The notes under the pieces are model-generated. The model saw only the letters and a program-made list of their open reading frames with translations. It did no database searches and was not told the DNA's origin. This document shows positions 17,394 through 26,051 of a stretch of DNA of 64,000 nt, in pieces. This DNA comes from Rothia sp. (in: high G+C Gram-positive bacteria) (GTDB lineage: Bacteria; Actinomycetota; Actinomycetes; Actinomycetales; Micrococcaceae): assembly GCA_030524105.1 (NCBI GenBank), contig JAUNHE010000005.1:1-64000 (forward strand). The letters are read 5' to 3'. Position 1 is the stretch's first letter. Every line of letters starts with the position of its first letter. Both the position numbers and the translations under genes were made by a program.

Positions 17394-19637
17394 ATGATTA
17401 TTGAACGCAACACTACCCCCTACGTGGTTTTCTCCGAAGACCCGGTGTTGACAGCCCTTCAGAAAATATCTGCCAACCAACAACGAATTATTTTTCTTGT
17501 TAACGAGTCCGGTATCCTCCAAGGCTCCCTCTCTGACGGTGACTTTAGACGCTGGCTCATTGCCAATCCGTCAGCATCCCTAGAAACCTCAGCCCTGGAA
17601 GTTGCCAATAAAAAGGTCCGTAGTTTTCCCTACGGGAGCGAAGCAGCAGAGATTAGCAAAGAATTTGCGGCAGGAATATCCCACCTACCCCTGGTCGATC
17701 AGCGCGGCCACCTTATTGCCCTGGCCCTCAACGAACAAAAAGTACTGCGTATTGGCCGGCACGAAATCTCAGAAGAAAAACCGGCTTTTGTTATTGCAGA
17801 AATTGGTAATAACCACCAGGGGGATGTAGACCTGGCTAAAAAACTGGTAGACCTGGCTGTAGAGGCAGGGGCCGACGCCGTCAAATTTCAGCTCAGAGAC
17901 ATGCAGGCCCTCTACCGGCAGAAGGGCTCTAGCTCCGGCGGAGAAGATCTTGGAGTGCAGTACACCCTAGATCTGCTATCGCGTTTTTCTCTTTCCGTGG
18001 ACCAGATGTATCAGGTTTTTGACCACGTCAAAGACCATAAGCTGGATATCCTGTGCACCCCCTGGGATGCCCCTTCTGTTCAGGCACTGGTAGATTACGG
18101 TATCGCCGGCATGAAAATAGCATCGGCAGACCTTACCAACCATGAACTATTGCGGGACGTAGCCTCCCGAGGCCTGCCCATGCTGATTTCAACAGGTATG
18201 AGCCGAGAAGAGGAAATCCGCGAATCGGTTAAACTTGTTCAAAATCAGGGGGCTTCCTACGCCCTGCTCCAATGCCAATCTACCTACCCGGCCCCCTTTA
18301 AAGACGTCAACCTAGCTTATATGGATAGGCTGGCAGAAATAGGCCAGTGCCTGGTAGGTTACTCTGGCCATGAACGCGGCTACCACGTTGCCGTAGCGGC
18401 AGTCGCCCGGGGGGCAAAGATTATTGAAAAGCACTTCACGCTGGATAAAACCCTAGAAGGTAACGATCACACCGTTTCTTTGCTACCCCAAGAATTTAAG
18501 GCCATGATGAGCCAGATTCGAGAAGTAGAAGAAGCTGTGGGAACCGCAGCCCCCCGTGAGGTTTCCACCGGTGAGCTTATGAACAGGGTCAACCTGGCAA
18601 AATCCCTGGTTGCCACCAGAGACCTTCAACCCGGAGAGGAAATTGGCCCAGACGATGTTGAAGTTAAATCACCGGGCCGCGGCCTACAACCCAACTACCT
18701 GCCCCAGCTAATAGGGCGCACTATCCGGCGGCAGGTAGAAGCCGGCAGCTTCTTTTTTGAAGGAGACCTTAAAGATCAGCAGGTAAGACGCCGGGGTTTT
18801 AAATTTGAGCGCCCCTGGGGTTTACCCGTTCGTTATCACGACTATAAACCCCTTATCCAGGAAGCCCAGCCGGATTTTCTAGAATTTCATTTCTCCTACA
18901 AAGACCTAGAAATTGATATTGATGATGTCTTTGATAAGCGGCTAAACATGGGTTTTACCACGCACCTGCCAGATCTTTTTGCCGGAGATTTTTTGGTAGA
19001 TTTGGCCTCAGCAGACCAGCAGGTCTGGGAGCGTTCCATTGCAGAAGTACAGCGCACCATTAATATCACCCGGGATCTGACCCGCTACTTCACCCTTGAG
19101 GATGATCCCATCATGGTGGTAACCATGGGAGGGTTCACCAAGGACGCCCATATTCCAGCCCCTGCCCGAGCCCAAAAGTATGAGCGAATCGGTCAAGCCC
19201 TGACTCGCTTGGACAGCAAGGGGGTACGTCTGGCAGCGCAAACCCTGCCCCCTTACCCCTGGTTGATGGGCGGGCAGCAATACCACAACCTTTTCCTGGA
19301 CCCCGCAGACACAGCAGAATTTTCAGACACCTACAGTACGGCCCTGTGCCTAGATATTTCCCACACCATGCTGGCCGCTAACTTTTTAAAGATTCCGCTG
19401 TCAGAGGCCGTAGAAACCCTAGCCCCCCGCAGCATCCACCTACACCTGGTAGACGGCACCGGTGTGGACGGCGAAGGAGTGCAGGTTGGTGAAGGAGAAG
19501 TGGACTGGGCAGCCCTGGGCCAGCAGCTACGCCGGCTCAGCCCGGACTCATCCTTTATTCCAGAAATCTGGCAGGGCCATATTAACAATGGAGAAGGTTT
19601 CTTTACTGCGCTAGATCGGTTAGAGAAGTGGCTTTAA
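17394..19637 (+). CDS. CBS - NeuB synthase - SAF - TIM-barrel fusion protein
   Basis: A 747-residue multidomain protein. Residues 1-122 look like a CBS-domain pair (LVNESGILQGSLSDGDFRRW, then SHLPLVDQRGHLIALA). Residues 129-395 are a NeuB-type PEP-dependent nonulosonate synthase: AEIGNNHQGDVDLAKKL, GADAVKFQ, MKIASADLTNHELL, STGMS, YSGHERG and the metal/active-site EKHFTLD. Residues 400-460 are the SAF antifreeze-like domain (AKSLVATRDLQPGEEI). Residues 475-747 resemble a sugar phosphate isomerase/epimerase TIM barrel, with LCLDISHTM and HLHLVDGTG metal-site-like motifs. Single-domain NeuB has about 340 residues. The CBS part may bind nucleotide and control activity; the barrel may supply an earlier isomerase step. 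Both roles are inference. Confidence 0.85.
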   Translation: MIIERNTTPYVVFSEDPVLTALQKISANQQRIIFLVNESGILQGSLSDGDFRRWLIANPSASLETSALEVANKKVRSFPYGSEAAEISKEFAAGISHLPLVDQRGHLIALALNEQKVLRIGRHEISEEKPAFVIAEIGNNHQGDVDLAKKLVDLAVEAGADAVKFQLRDMQALYRQKGSSSGGEDLGVQYTLDLLSRFSLSVDQMYQVFDHVKDHKLDILCTPWDAPSVQALVDYGIAGMKIASADLTNHELLRDVASRGLPMLISTGMSREEEIRESVKLVQNQGASYALLQCQSTYPAPFKDVNLAYMDRLAEIGQCLVGYSGHERGYHVAVAAVARGAKIIEKHFTLDKTLEGNDHTVSLLPQEFKAMMSQIREVEEAVGTAAPREVSTGELMNRVNLAKSLVATRDLQPGEEIGPDDVEVKSPGRGLQPNYLPQLIGRTIRRQVEAGSFFFEGDLKDQQVRRRGFKFERPWGLPVRYHDYKPLIQEAQPDFLEFHFSYKDLEIDIDDVFDKRLNMGFTTHLPDLFAGDFLVDLASADQQVWERSIAEVQRTINITRDLTRYFTLEDDPIMVVTMGGFTKDAHIPAPARAQKYERIGQALTRLDSKGVRLAAQTLPPYPWLMGGQQYHNLFLDPADTAEFSDTYSTALCLDISHTMLAANFLKIPLSEAVETLAPRSIHLHLVDGTGVDGEGVQVGEGEVDWAALGQQLRRLSPDSSFIPEIWQGHINNGEGFFTALDRLEKWL

Positions 19638-20800
19638 GCTCTGCTCAGAACCGGCAGCAGCAAGCTTGCGCTCAGCCTCTGGCCCTCTGGCTGGTACCGG
19701 TGCCAGAGCTGGGGGGTGTAGCCCGGCATGTTTTAGATGTTGCCGCTCGTGGCCTGCCCGGTTATCGCCTGGCAGTTCTAGCACCCCGCGGAGCACTGAC
19801 CAAACAGCTGCAAGAGCTAGGGGTCAAGGTGGTTGAGGCAGCTTTTGGTACTCAAGCTGGCTTCGTGCGTTCCTGCTGGAGCTTACACCGGGCAATCCGT
19901 CAGCTACAGCCCGCTGTTATCCACTCCCACCTGGCTTATGCAGATTTTGTTGCGGTCAGCGTGCACACCTTACATCGTTTACGTGCTGTGGGTAAGAGGC
20001 AAGGGCAGCTGGCGCAGCTGGTCACAACCGAACACGGTATTGCCGGATCGGGAAGCATCTACCAGGGATCCTGGCTTAAGGCAGAGCTGCGGGCCTTAGC
20101 TCACCGGCTGCGTTTGCGGCTTACGGATCAAAAAATAGCGGTTTCTCAGTCCACTGCCAGGCAGATGCAGCGGCGTTGGGGCGCTCGCGGTGTGGAGGTC
20201 ATCTATAACGGGGTGGATGTGGCAGCGGTGCAGAATCGGGTGGCTGCCCAGGAGCAGGGCCGGGCTGGGCAGCAAGCTGGGCCCAGGGTTTTGTCTCTTG
20301 CCCGGCTGGCACCGGAGAAGGGGCTGATGCACTTGCTCGAAGCCTTTGCCTGCCTGCGCCAAGATTACTACCCCCAGGCTCGCTTGGAGTTTGCTGGTTC
20401 TGGCCCTCTTCTTGCTGCCCTCCAAAAGAGGGTAGAGGCTTTAGGGTTAGCGGAAGCTGTTACCTTTTCGGGTTTTGTGGATGCTGCCGCTGCAATGGCC
20501 CGTAGCGATATTTTGGTGCAGCTTTCTGCCTGGGAAAACTGCTCTTATACCCTGCTGGATGCTAAGGCTGCTGGTTTGGCTGTGCTGGCCAGCCGGGTGG
20601 GGGGTAACCCAGAGATTCTTACCGATGCTGAACTGCTGGCTGGCCCGGGGCAGCTGCCGGCTGAAGAGGCCGCTGTGACTGCCGCTAGACGTATTGCTGA
20701 ACGTTATGGGCAGGTACAGCAGGGCCAGCAGGATTTTCAATGGCCCAGTATTGCCCGTATGAATCAAAAAATTGCCGATGTTTATGTTAAAGGAGGTTAG
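19628..20800 (+). CDS. glycosyltransferase family 4 protein
   Basis: GT-B fold. The N-terminal domain has the glycine-rich LVPVPELGGVARHVLDVA, and the C-terminal nucleotide-sugar domain has VLSLARLAPEKGLMHLLEAF, LEFAGSGPL, VTFSGFVD and a modified E-x7-E region (AWENCSYTLLDAKAAGLAVLAS). In that last motif the usual first Glu position is AWENCSYTLLDA rather than xEPFGLxxLEA, as also seen in some Wzy-cluster GT4 enzymes. It starts at a GTG inside the end of the NeuB fusion gene (10-base overlap), so it is translationally coupled to it. The sugar is unknown. Confidence 0.87.
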   Translation: MALSSAQNRQQQACAQPLALWLVPVPELGGVARHVLDVAARGLPGYRLAVLAPRGALTKQLQELGVKVVEAAFGTQAGFVRSCWSLHRAIRQLQPAVIHSHLAYADFVAVSVHTLHRLRAVGKRQGQLAQLVTTEHGIAGSGSIYQGSWLKAELRALAHRLRLRLTDQKIAVSQSTARQMQRRWGARGVEVIYNGVDVAAVQNRVAAQEQGRAGQQAGPRVLSLARLAPEKGLMHLLEAFACLRQDYYPQARLEFAGSGPLLAALQKRVEALGLAEAVTFSGFVDAAAAMARSDILVQLSAWENCSYTLLDAKAAGLAVLASRVGGNPEILTDAELLAGPGQLPAEEAAVTAARRIAERYGQVQQGQQDFQWPSIARMNQKIADVYVKGG

Positions 20801-20803
20801 TCC

Positions 20804-22042
20804 ATGACGGCTTTTGTGGCTGCGGATCAAGGCAGGCAGCCCCGGACCATAGCACAACGTTATGAAGACGCTAAAAATCTGCTTAAAGATCAGAGCTCAC
20901 AGGTGCGTATACCGGAGTTTCTGCTTTTTGCCAGTCTTATTTTTGGAACAGCAACTCCGGTAGGTCTGCCCGCCCACCAGCTGGTGCTCATGCTGATCTG
21001 CCTCTATGGCTTAAGCCGTAAACCGGTTTATTCTCTTTTTCCGCTGCGGGGGCTTATGGTCCTTTTTGGCTGCATGCTGGTTTATATTGCGCTGGTTTCT
21101 TGGCTGGCGGACCCAACGGACGGTGCTAGCGATTGGCGCAGGAGGTTATTTCGGCTGGGAATCACTACGCTGTTAATTTTTTTGCTAGCTTCGGGGCAGC
21201 TGCATTTACGTTCGGCTATCTACGGTTATGTTGCAGCGATTTTGCTTAATATTCCCCTCTTTTATGCGGGTCTTGTGCCCGATACCTACGGCGGTTTTTT
21301 GACCGGTTTGGTGGGTGATAAAAATGTTGCCGGTTTGGTGTACTGCCTTTTTGGTATTGCTATGCTGTCTCTGGTCCGTAAAAAATCTCACCGTATTATT
21401 GTTTTCCTTGTTTTTGCGGGGGCAACCTGGCTGACCGGTTCTAGAACCTCCCTGGCCGCCTTTGCTATGGGAGTTTTATGGATCATACTGGCCCCTAGAT
21501 TATCTGGCTTAGCTAGGGCCTTTTTAGGTTTAGGTATTTATTTGCTGGTAAATATTTTGTCTGAAGATTATTCTCAGGTGGGTGACTTTGCGGATCGGGC
21601 AGGCTCGGATGCTTTGCGGGGCCGGATTGATGATGCCGCCTGGGAGCGGGTTCAAGAGACTGGCTTCTTTGGGCAGGGCTTGGGGGAGGCCTACGTTAAC
21701 CTGAGTGCTGATACCAGCTTCTTTTTTCATAACTCATATTGGTCTGCCTTTGTGGAGGGGGGCTGGCTTTGGGTTATTTTTCTTGTGGCGCTCACGGTTT
21801 TTGTGCTGATTAGGCCTTTCTCGGATCGGAAAACCTGGACGGCACAGCAACTGATTGCTCAGGGCCTGGGTATTGCCCTGCTGATCTGTTCTTGGCGCCT
21901 GGGTGAGGTTCTTTTTACTATGTACTGGGCCATCTGTCTAGGTTTTGGTTTGCGGGTCTGGCTGGCTGAGCGGCCAGAAAACCTTGCTCAGTCTAACCGG
22001 GGGTTAGACCAAGAACTCATACCGCTGGGGAATAAAAGATGA
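20804..22042 (+). CDS. O-antigen ligase/polymerase (Wzy)-like membrane protein
   Basis: A 412-residue polytopic membrane protein with about 11 hydrophobic segments. It carries the Wzy_C pattern (PF04932 type): the GDKNVAGLVYCL segment, then WLTGSRTSLAAF, and a large periplasm-facing loop with RIDDAAWERVQETGFFGQGLG ending in FFHNSYWSAFVEGGW, where the His and Arg residues are the usual key positions. It probably polymerises or ligates lipid-linked repeats made by locus 1. AAAGGAGG lies just before the ATG. Its stop overlaps the next gene by 4 bases (ATGA). A second, distinct Wzy-like gene lies at 43099. Confidence 0.83.
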   Translation: MTAFVAADQGRQPRTIAQRYEDAKNLLKDQSSQVRIPEFLLFASLIFGTATPVGLPAHQLVLMLICLYGLSRKPVYSLFPLRGLMVLFGCMLVYIALVSWLADPTDGASDWRRRLFRLGITTLLIFLLASGQLHLRSAIYGYVAAILLNIPLFYAGLVPDTYGGFLTGLVGDKNVAGLVYCLFGIAMLSLVRKKSHRIIVFLVFAGATWLTGSRTSLAAFAMGVLWIILAPRLSGLARAFLGLGIYLLVNILSEDYSQVGDFADRAGSDALRGRIDDAAWERVQETGFFGQGLGEAYVNLSADTSFFFHNSYWSAFVEGGWLWVIFLVALTVFVLIRPFSDRKTWTAQQLIAQGLGIALLICSWRLGEVLFTMYWAICLGFGLRVWLAERPENLAQSNRGLDQELIPLGNKR

Positions 22043-22935
22043 GTGCCGATATAGAAATTTCTGTTATTATCTGCGTAAAAAATGGGCAAGACACCATTGA
22101 GCGGCAGCTTAGGGCTTTAGCTCAGCAAATAGATCCTCCTCGATTTGAGATTATTGTTGTTAACAACCGTTCAACAGATGAAACAAAACCGCTGGTTCTG
22201 GACTGGTTTAGGGCCCAGGCTTCTCAAGATTTTGACTTAAAGTTAATAGATGCAGATCTTTATGCCAGCATTCCTTATGCCAGGAACCTAGGGGTCCGGG
22301 CTGCTCGGGGTAAATTCCTAGCATTTTGTGACGCTGATGATGTGGTGTATCCCGGTTGGCTGCGGGCCTTCTACAACAAGCTTGATAAGAATATTCTTGC
22401 CGGTGGAAAAATCATTCCAGTCAGTGGTGAGATAAAAGATTCTGGCTGGGGAGCTGGCTTATTTGCTACTTCACACTTGCCGCACGTTGGAAACGGTAAC
22501 TGCGCTATCTCAAGAGAGACCTTTATGAGGCTGGAAGGCTACGATGAGAGTCTACCTAGGTACGGTTTTGAAGACGTTGAGTTCTCTTGGCACGCCCAAC
22601 AAAACGGGGTAGAACTTATCTACGTGCCGGAGGCTATTATTAGTTTTTATCCCAGCACAGCAAAAAGTTCTGCCCTTAAAAAATTTCATTTGGGTAGGGG
22701 CAGGGTCTTGATGTCTCGACGGTTCCCGCAGTATGACTCAAGTAGCTACACGGTCAGGGAAACCGTTCGTAACCTTATAGAGGAAACTCTTCGATTTTTT
22801 GTCTCAACGGCAAAAAACAGATCTCTGGACCGTAAAAGGGCTGGCAATGTTTTTAGCCTTTTGGGGCGGGCAGCGGGAGCCATCCAGTATTGCAGGCCTC
22901 ACCGTATTCCGCAGCGAAAAGGTATTGTGCAATGA
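22039..22935 (+). CDS. glycosyltransferase family 2 protein
   Basis: GT-A enzyme of 298 residues: SVIICVKNGQDTIERQLRAL, NNRSTDETK, the metal site AFCDADD and the acceptor stretch LPRYGFEDVEFSWHAQ. It begins at the ATG of an ATGA overlap with the Wzy-like gene and shares another ATGA overlap with the following GT4 gene, so the three are translationally coupled. It looks like a paralog of the 9850 gene, with shared QQIDPPxFE and PYARNLG-type segments. The donor sugar is unknown. Confidence 0.88.
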   Translation: MSADIEISVIICVKNGQDTIERQLRALAQQIDPPRFEIIVVNNRSTDETKPLVLDWFRAQASQDFDLKLIDADLYASIPYARNLGVRAARGKFLAFCDADDVVYPGWLRAFYNKLDKNILAGGKIIPVSGEIKDSGWGAGLFATSHLPHVGNGNCAISRETFMRLEGYDESLPRYGFEDVEFSWHAQQNGVELIYVPEAIISFYPSTAKSSALKKFHLGRGRVLMSRRFPQYDSSSYTVRETVRNLIEETLRFFVSTAKNRSLDRKRAGNVFSLLGRAAGAIQYCRPHRIPQRKGIVQ

Positions 22936-23975
22936 GTGTGCCCCTGTACATTGCCACCAATAACGGTGATATAGGCGGGGGTGAGGTCATGCTGCTTAAC
23001 CTTGCCCGTGCTGCCCGTAAGCTAGGGCATAGGGTGACGGTGATTGGCCCTTCTCAGCCTGGACAACTGTTAGAGGCCGCTGCCGACGAAGGTTTTAGAA
23101 GGGTGTCTTTACCGGCCCGTAGCCGCTCCCAGTATGCAGCTCAACTGCGAGCCTGGGATAGGCGGCATCGGCGGGGATTGCTGTGGTGTAATGGTTTGCT
23201 GCCTGCTGTGGCTACCAGCGGTCACCGGCAGCGCATAGTACATCTGCATCAGCTACCTACCGGCAAGCTGCAGCAGCTGCTGGCAAGGGTAGCTCGCCAA
23301 GGGGCCTTGCTGACTCTTCTGCCCAGCCAGTTTGCTGCTGATTTTTTTGCGGGTTCTCGCGTTTTTTATAACTGGGTAGAGCCCCCTGCGCTTCCTTTAA
23401 TAAAAAGGGAGCTTAAGCAGCCCATAAGGGTAGGTTTTATAGGCAGGGTTTCCAGTATTAAGGGCAGCGACCTCGTAGCCGATGCTGTGCAGGAATTAAA
23501 CACCGGCTGCCCGGGCAGGTTTACCTTGGTCCTGGCTGGAACAGCTAAGTTTATTGACCCTGCCCGCTCCCTGTCTATGGAGGACTCTTTGGGCAGCCTA
23601 GGCCGGCATCTTGAACTGCTGGGTTGGGTTGAGCCCGCAGAACTTTTAAGCCAGGTTGATCTACTGGTTGTTCCTTCTCTTGTGCCAGAAACTTTTGGTT
23701 TAGTGGCTGCGGAGGCTATGAGCGCCAGAGTGCCGCTGATTGTCTCTGATGCCGGCGCCCTGCCCGAGGTGGTGGGCCGTAAGCACCCTTGGATCGTTGA
23801 GCGAGGCAACCTTACTGCCCTGGTGGCTATGATCGACCGGTTGGCGACCTTACTAGTGGAGCAGCCAGAGCAGGTGGATCGGGTGGTTTTGCAGGCCTTT
23901 TGGCGCTGGCAGGAATATTTTTCTCCCCAGGCCGGCCAGCAGCGGGTGCAGGAAATATTAGAGGAACTGGGGTAG
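22932..23975 (+). CDS. glycosyltransferase family 4 protein
   Basis: GT-B enzyme. YIATNNGDIGGGEVMLLNLARAA gives the N-terminal Gly-rich loop, VGFIGRVSSIKGSDLVADAV starts the donor domain, and the E-x7-E motif is intact in PSLVPETFGLVAAEAMSA. The frame is open from 22890, but ATG 22932 forms an ATGA overlap with the GT2 stop, has AAAAGG upstream, and gives a normal family start (MSVPLYIATNN). It belongs to the coupled run 20804-25062. The sugar is unknown. Confidence 0.88.
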   Translation: MSVPLYIATNNGDIGGGEVMLLNLARAARKLGHRVTVIGPSQPGQLLEAAADEGFRRVSLPARSRSQYAAQLRAWDRRHRRGLLWCNGLLPAVATSGHRQRIVHLHQLPTGKLQQLLARVARQGALLTLLPSQFAADFFAGSRVFYNWVEPPALPLIKRELKQPIRVGFIGRVSSIKGSDLVADAVQELNTGCPGRFTLVLAGTAKFIDPARSLSMEDSLGSLGRHLELLGWVEPAELLSQVDLLVVPSLVPETFGLVAAEAMSARVPLIVSDAGALPEVVGRKHPWIVERGNLTALVAMIDRLATLLVEQPEQVDRVVLQAFWRWQEYFSPQAGQQRVQEILEELG

Positions 23976-23982
23976 CGCCACC

Positions 23983-25062
23983 ATGAGTGTAGTGACTGGA
24001 CGTAAGAAAGATATGTCAGCTTCCTTGGCTGGCAGATACGCTGTTATTGATGCGGTGCGGGGCTTAGCCATTTGTGCTGTTGTCTTAGGTCATGCTGCCA
24101 TCGGGGTAGTTTCTGCCGGGCTGGCAGAGCAGCAGCATGCTGCTTTTGCAAGGCTCATTACTGCCCTGTATCTGGTGCATATGCCTCTTTTTGCCTTCTT
24201 GATGGGGCTTAACCTTCCTCAGGCTTGGCAGAGGAGAAAGCATCCAACCTATATGATCAGCCGGGTTCTCTTTTTTCTCTGGCTGTACTTGGTTTGGACC
24301 CTTATTCAGGGCTTAAGTGAGCTTGCTGCTGCAAGCCTGCAGAATGGGCAGGGGACAACTGTAGCCGATATCCTTACTCTTTGGGTTCCGCTGGCTCATC
24401 TGTGGTTTTTGCCTTGGGCTGCTACTGCCACGGTGCTGATTATCCTTACCCGCTTATGGCAACGGTCGTGGACAAGTGTTTTAGCACTGCTAACCTTAGC
24501 GGTAATATCGGTTATGACCTGGGGAAATACCCACAATAATATCCTGAGTTTGGGTAATTCAATTCTTATTTTTGCAGCATTAGGTGCCGTGGTGGGCATT
24601 AAAAAATGTGGGAATGTGCTGAGCTGCTGGGGGATTGGCCATACCGTAATGCTACTTATTTCTTGGGGTATTTATCTCTATATTCTTCTAGCTCCTGTGG
24701 AGAATACTAGACCAACGGGGTTAGATGCTGGGCGTTCTCTGGAGACTGTAACGGTAGGTATTTTAGGCTGTTTAGCCGGTTGTGTTGCATTTATCTTAAC
24801 AATTTCTTGCATCTACCACTTTATCTCCCTTAAATGGTTGGAAGTACTAGGTAAACTTTCATTGCAGATATTTTTAGCCCATCTGTTGTTTACTCCAGCA
24901 GCTCGAATTGTTTTAGTAAAAATAGGAATTACTGATCCAATTCTTATTACTCTAGTGGCAACAGGGGCAGGAATATGTGGGCCACTGGGCCTCTACTACC
25001 TTACCCGTAGCTGGCTGCCCTGGCTTTTTGATACTCCTTGGAAAATATCTGCTACACAGTGA
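23983..25062 (+). CDS. membrane acyltransferase (acyltransferase-3 family)
   Basis: A polytopic membrane protein with about ten hydrophobic segments. The family start is clear: RYAVIDAVRGLAICAVVLGHA (the D-x-x-R-G-L-A-I and H motif) with a second conserved point at VHMPLFAFLMGL. These enzymes move acetyl or other acyl groups onto sugars across the membrane (OafA/WecH/Fuc4NAc-acetylase group), so it probably O-acetylates the locus 1 polysaccharide. It lies 7 bases after the GT4 stop. An internal ATG at 24013 with AAGAAAG upstream is an alternative start. Confidence 0.85.
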   Translation: MSVVTGRKKDMSASLAGRYAVIDAVRGLAICAVVLGHAAIGVVSAGLAEQQHAAFARLITALYLVHMPLFAFLMGLNLPQAWQRRKHPTYMISRVLFFLWLYLVWTLIQGLSELAAASLQNGQGTTVADILTLWVPLAHLWFLPWAATATVLIILTRLWQRSWTSVLALLTLAVISVMTWGNTHNNILSLGNSILIFAALGAVVGIKKCGNVLSCWGIGHTVMLLISWGIYLYILLAPVENTRPTGLDAGRSLETVTVGILGCLAGCVAFILTISCIYHFISLKWLEVLGKLSLQIFLAHLLFTPAARIVLVKIGITDPILITLVATGAGICGPLGLYYLTRSWLPWLFDTPWKISATQ

Positions 25063-25098
25063 CCAGCAGTTACCCCTTAGTTGTCTAGGACCTAGAAG

Positions 25099-26043
25099 AT
25101 GACCAGCTATCAGGCGGCAGTTATTATTCCAACCCGGGGCGGAGCCCACAAACTGCACTATCCCCTGGACGCCCTAGAGCGGCAAACTTGCCAAGACTTT
25201 CAAGTTATTGTTGTCTGCGATGGAGACATTGATGGATCGGCCCGGATAGTAGAAAGCTACAAAAAACGCGGTATTCTCAGCATAGACTGCATTGTTTTTG
25301 AGCAGAATCAGGGCCGCTCAAAAGCCCTTAATGCCGGGCATCGGGCGGCAGATGCCCAGGTGCTTATTCGCTGTGATGATGATCTTGCGCCTAAAGCAGA
25401 CTTTATTGCTCAGCACATTAAATATCATCAGGGGCAGCAGGAAACCGGTGTTATTGGCCTGGTTCACAACGTATATCCGGATAATGCCTATGCCCGCAGT
25501 TACGGAAACTACCGGGACCAAAAATTCCGGGAGGAGGCCTACCGGGCTAGTCCAGACCAACGCTGGCACTACTGGAATGCCAATGCTTCCCTCAGTAAAA
25601 AAATGTTTGACCGCTTGGGTGGCTACGACGAAAGATACCGGCTTTACGGCTGGGAAGATGTGGATATGGGCTACATGCTAGCTCAGGCAGGTGTAGAAAT
25701 TATTCTTGCCCCAGAGTTGGAAACCAAGCACTATATAGCCGCAACAACTACAGCCTTAAGGGCGGCAAGGGCCCTCCACGCCGGAGCGGCCCGCTCCCTT
25801 TTTACTGGCAAACACGGGCCCGGGGTGCTGAAGGATCCTCGCCCTGCCGGGCTCTGGGGGGCTGCGGTCAAACTTATAGCAGCCGCTAGTAGCGAAAAAA
25901 CAATTGCCAGCGCTGGCAAAAAGATAGATAACCTGGCAGATCATATTCCCCAAGGATTTGCTGAAAAGCTTATAGCTTTACTGGTCGAAGCTGCAGGCTA
26001 CGCAGGAATTAAATACCCTTACCGTGCAAAGAAAGTTTTCTAA
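25099..26043 (+). CDS. glycosyltransferase family 2 protein
   Basis: GT-A enzyme: AVIIPTRGGAHKLHYPLDAL, VVCDGDIDGS, QNQGRSKALNAGH, the metal site IRCDDDLAP, and the acceptor stretch GGYDERYRLYGWEDVDMGYM typical of chondroitin-synthase-like and polymerising GT2 domains (Glyco_transf_7C-like C-terminal part). It has 314 residues and starts at ATG with AGGACCTAGAAG upstream. It lies 36 bases after the acyltransferase gene and 8 bases before the next GT4 gene. The sugar is unknown. Confidence 0.87.
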   Translation: MTSYQAAVIIPTRGGAHKLHYPLDALERQTCQDFQVIVVCDGDIDGSARIVESYKKRGILSIDCIVFEQNQGRSKALNAGHRAADAQVLIRCDDDLAPKADFIAQHIKYHQGQQETGVIGLVHNVYPDNAYARSYGNYRDQKFREEAYRASPDQRWHYWNANASLSKKMFDRLGGYDERYRLYGWEDVDMGYMLAQAGVEIILAPELETKHYIAATTTALRAARALHAGAARSLFTGKHGPGVLKDPRPAGLWGAAVKLIAAASSEKTIASAGKKIDNLADHIPQGFAEKLIALLVEAAGYAGIKYPYRAKKVF

Positions 26044-26051
26044 CAGAAAAT

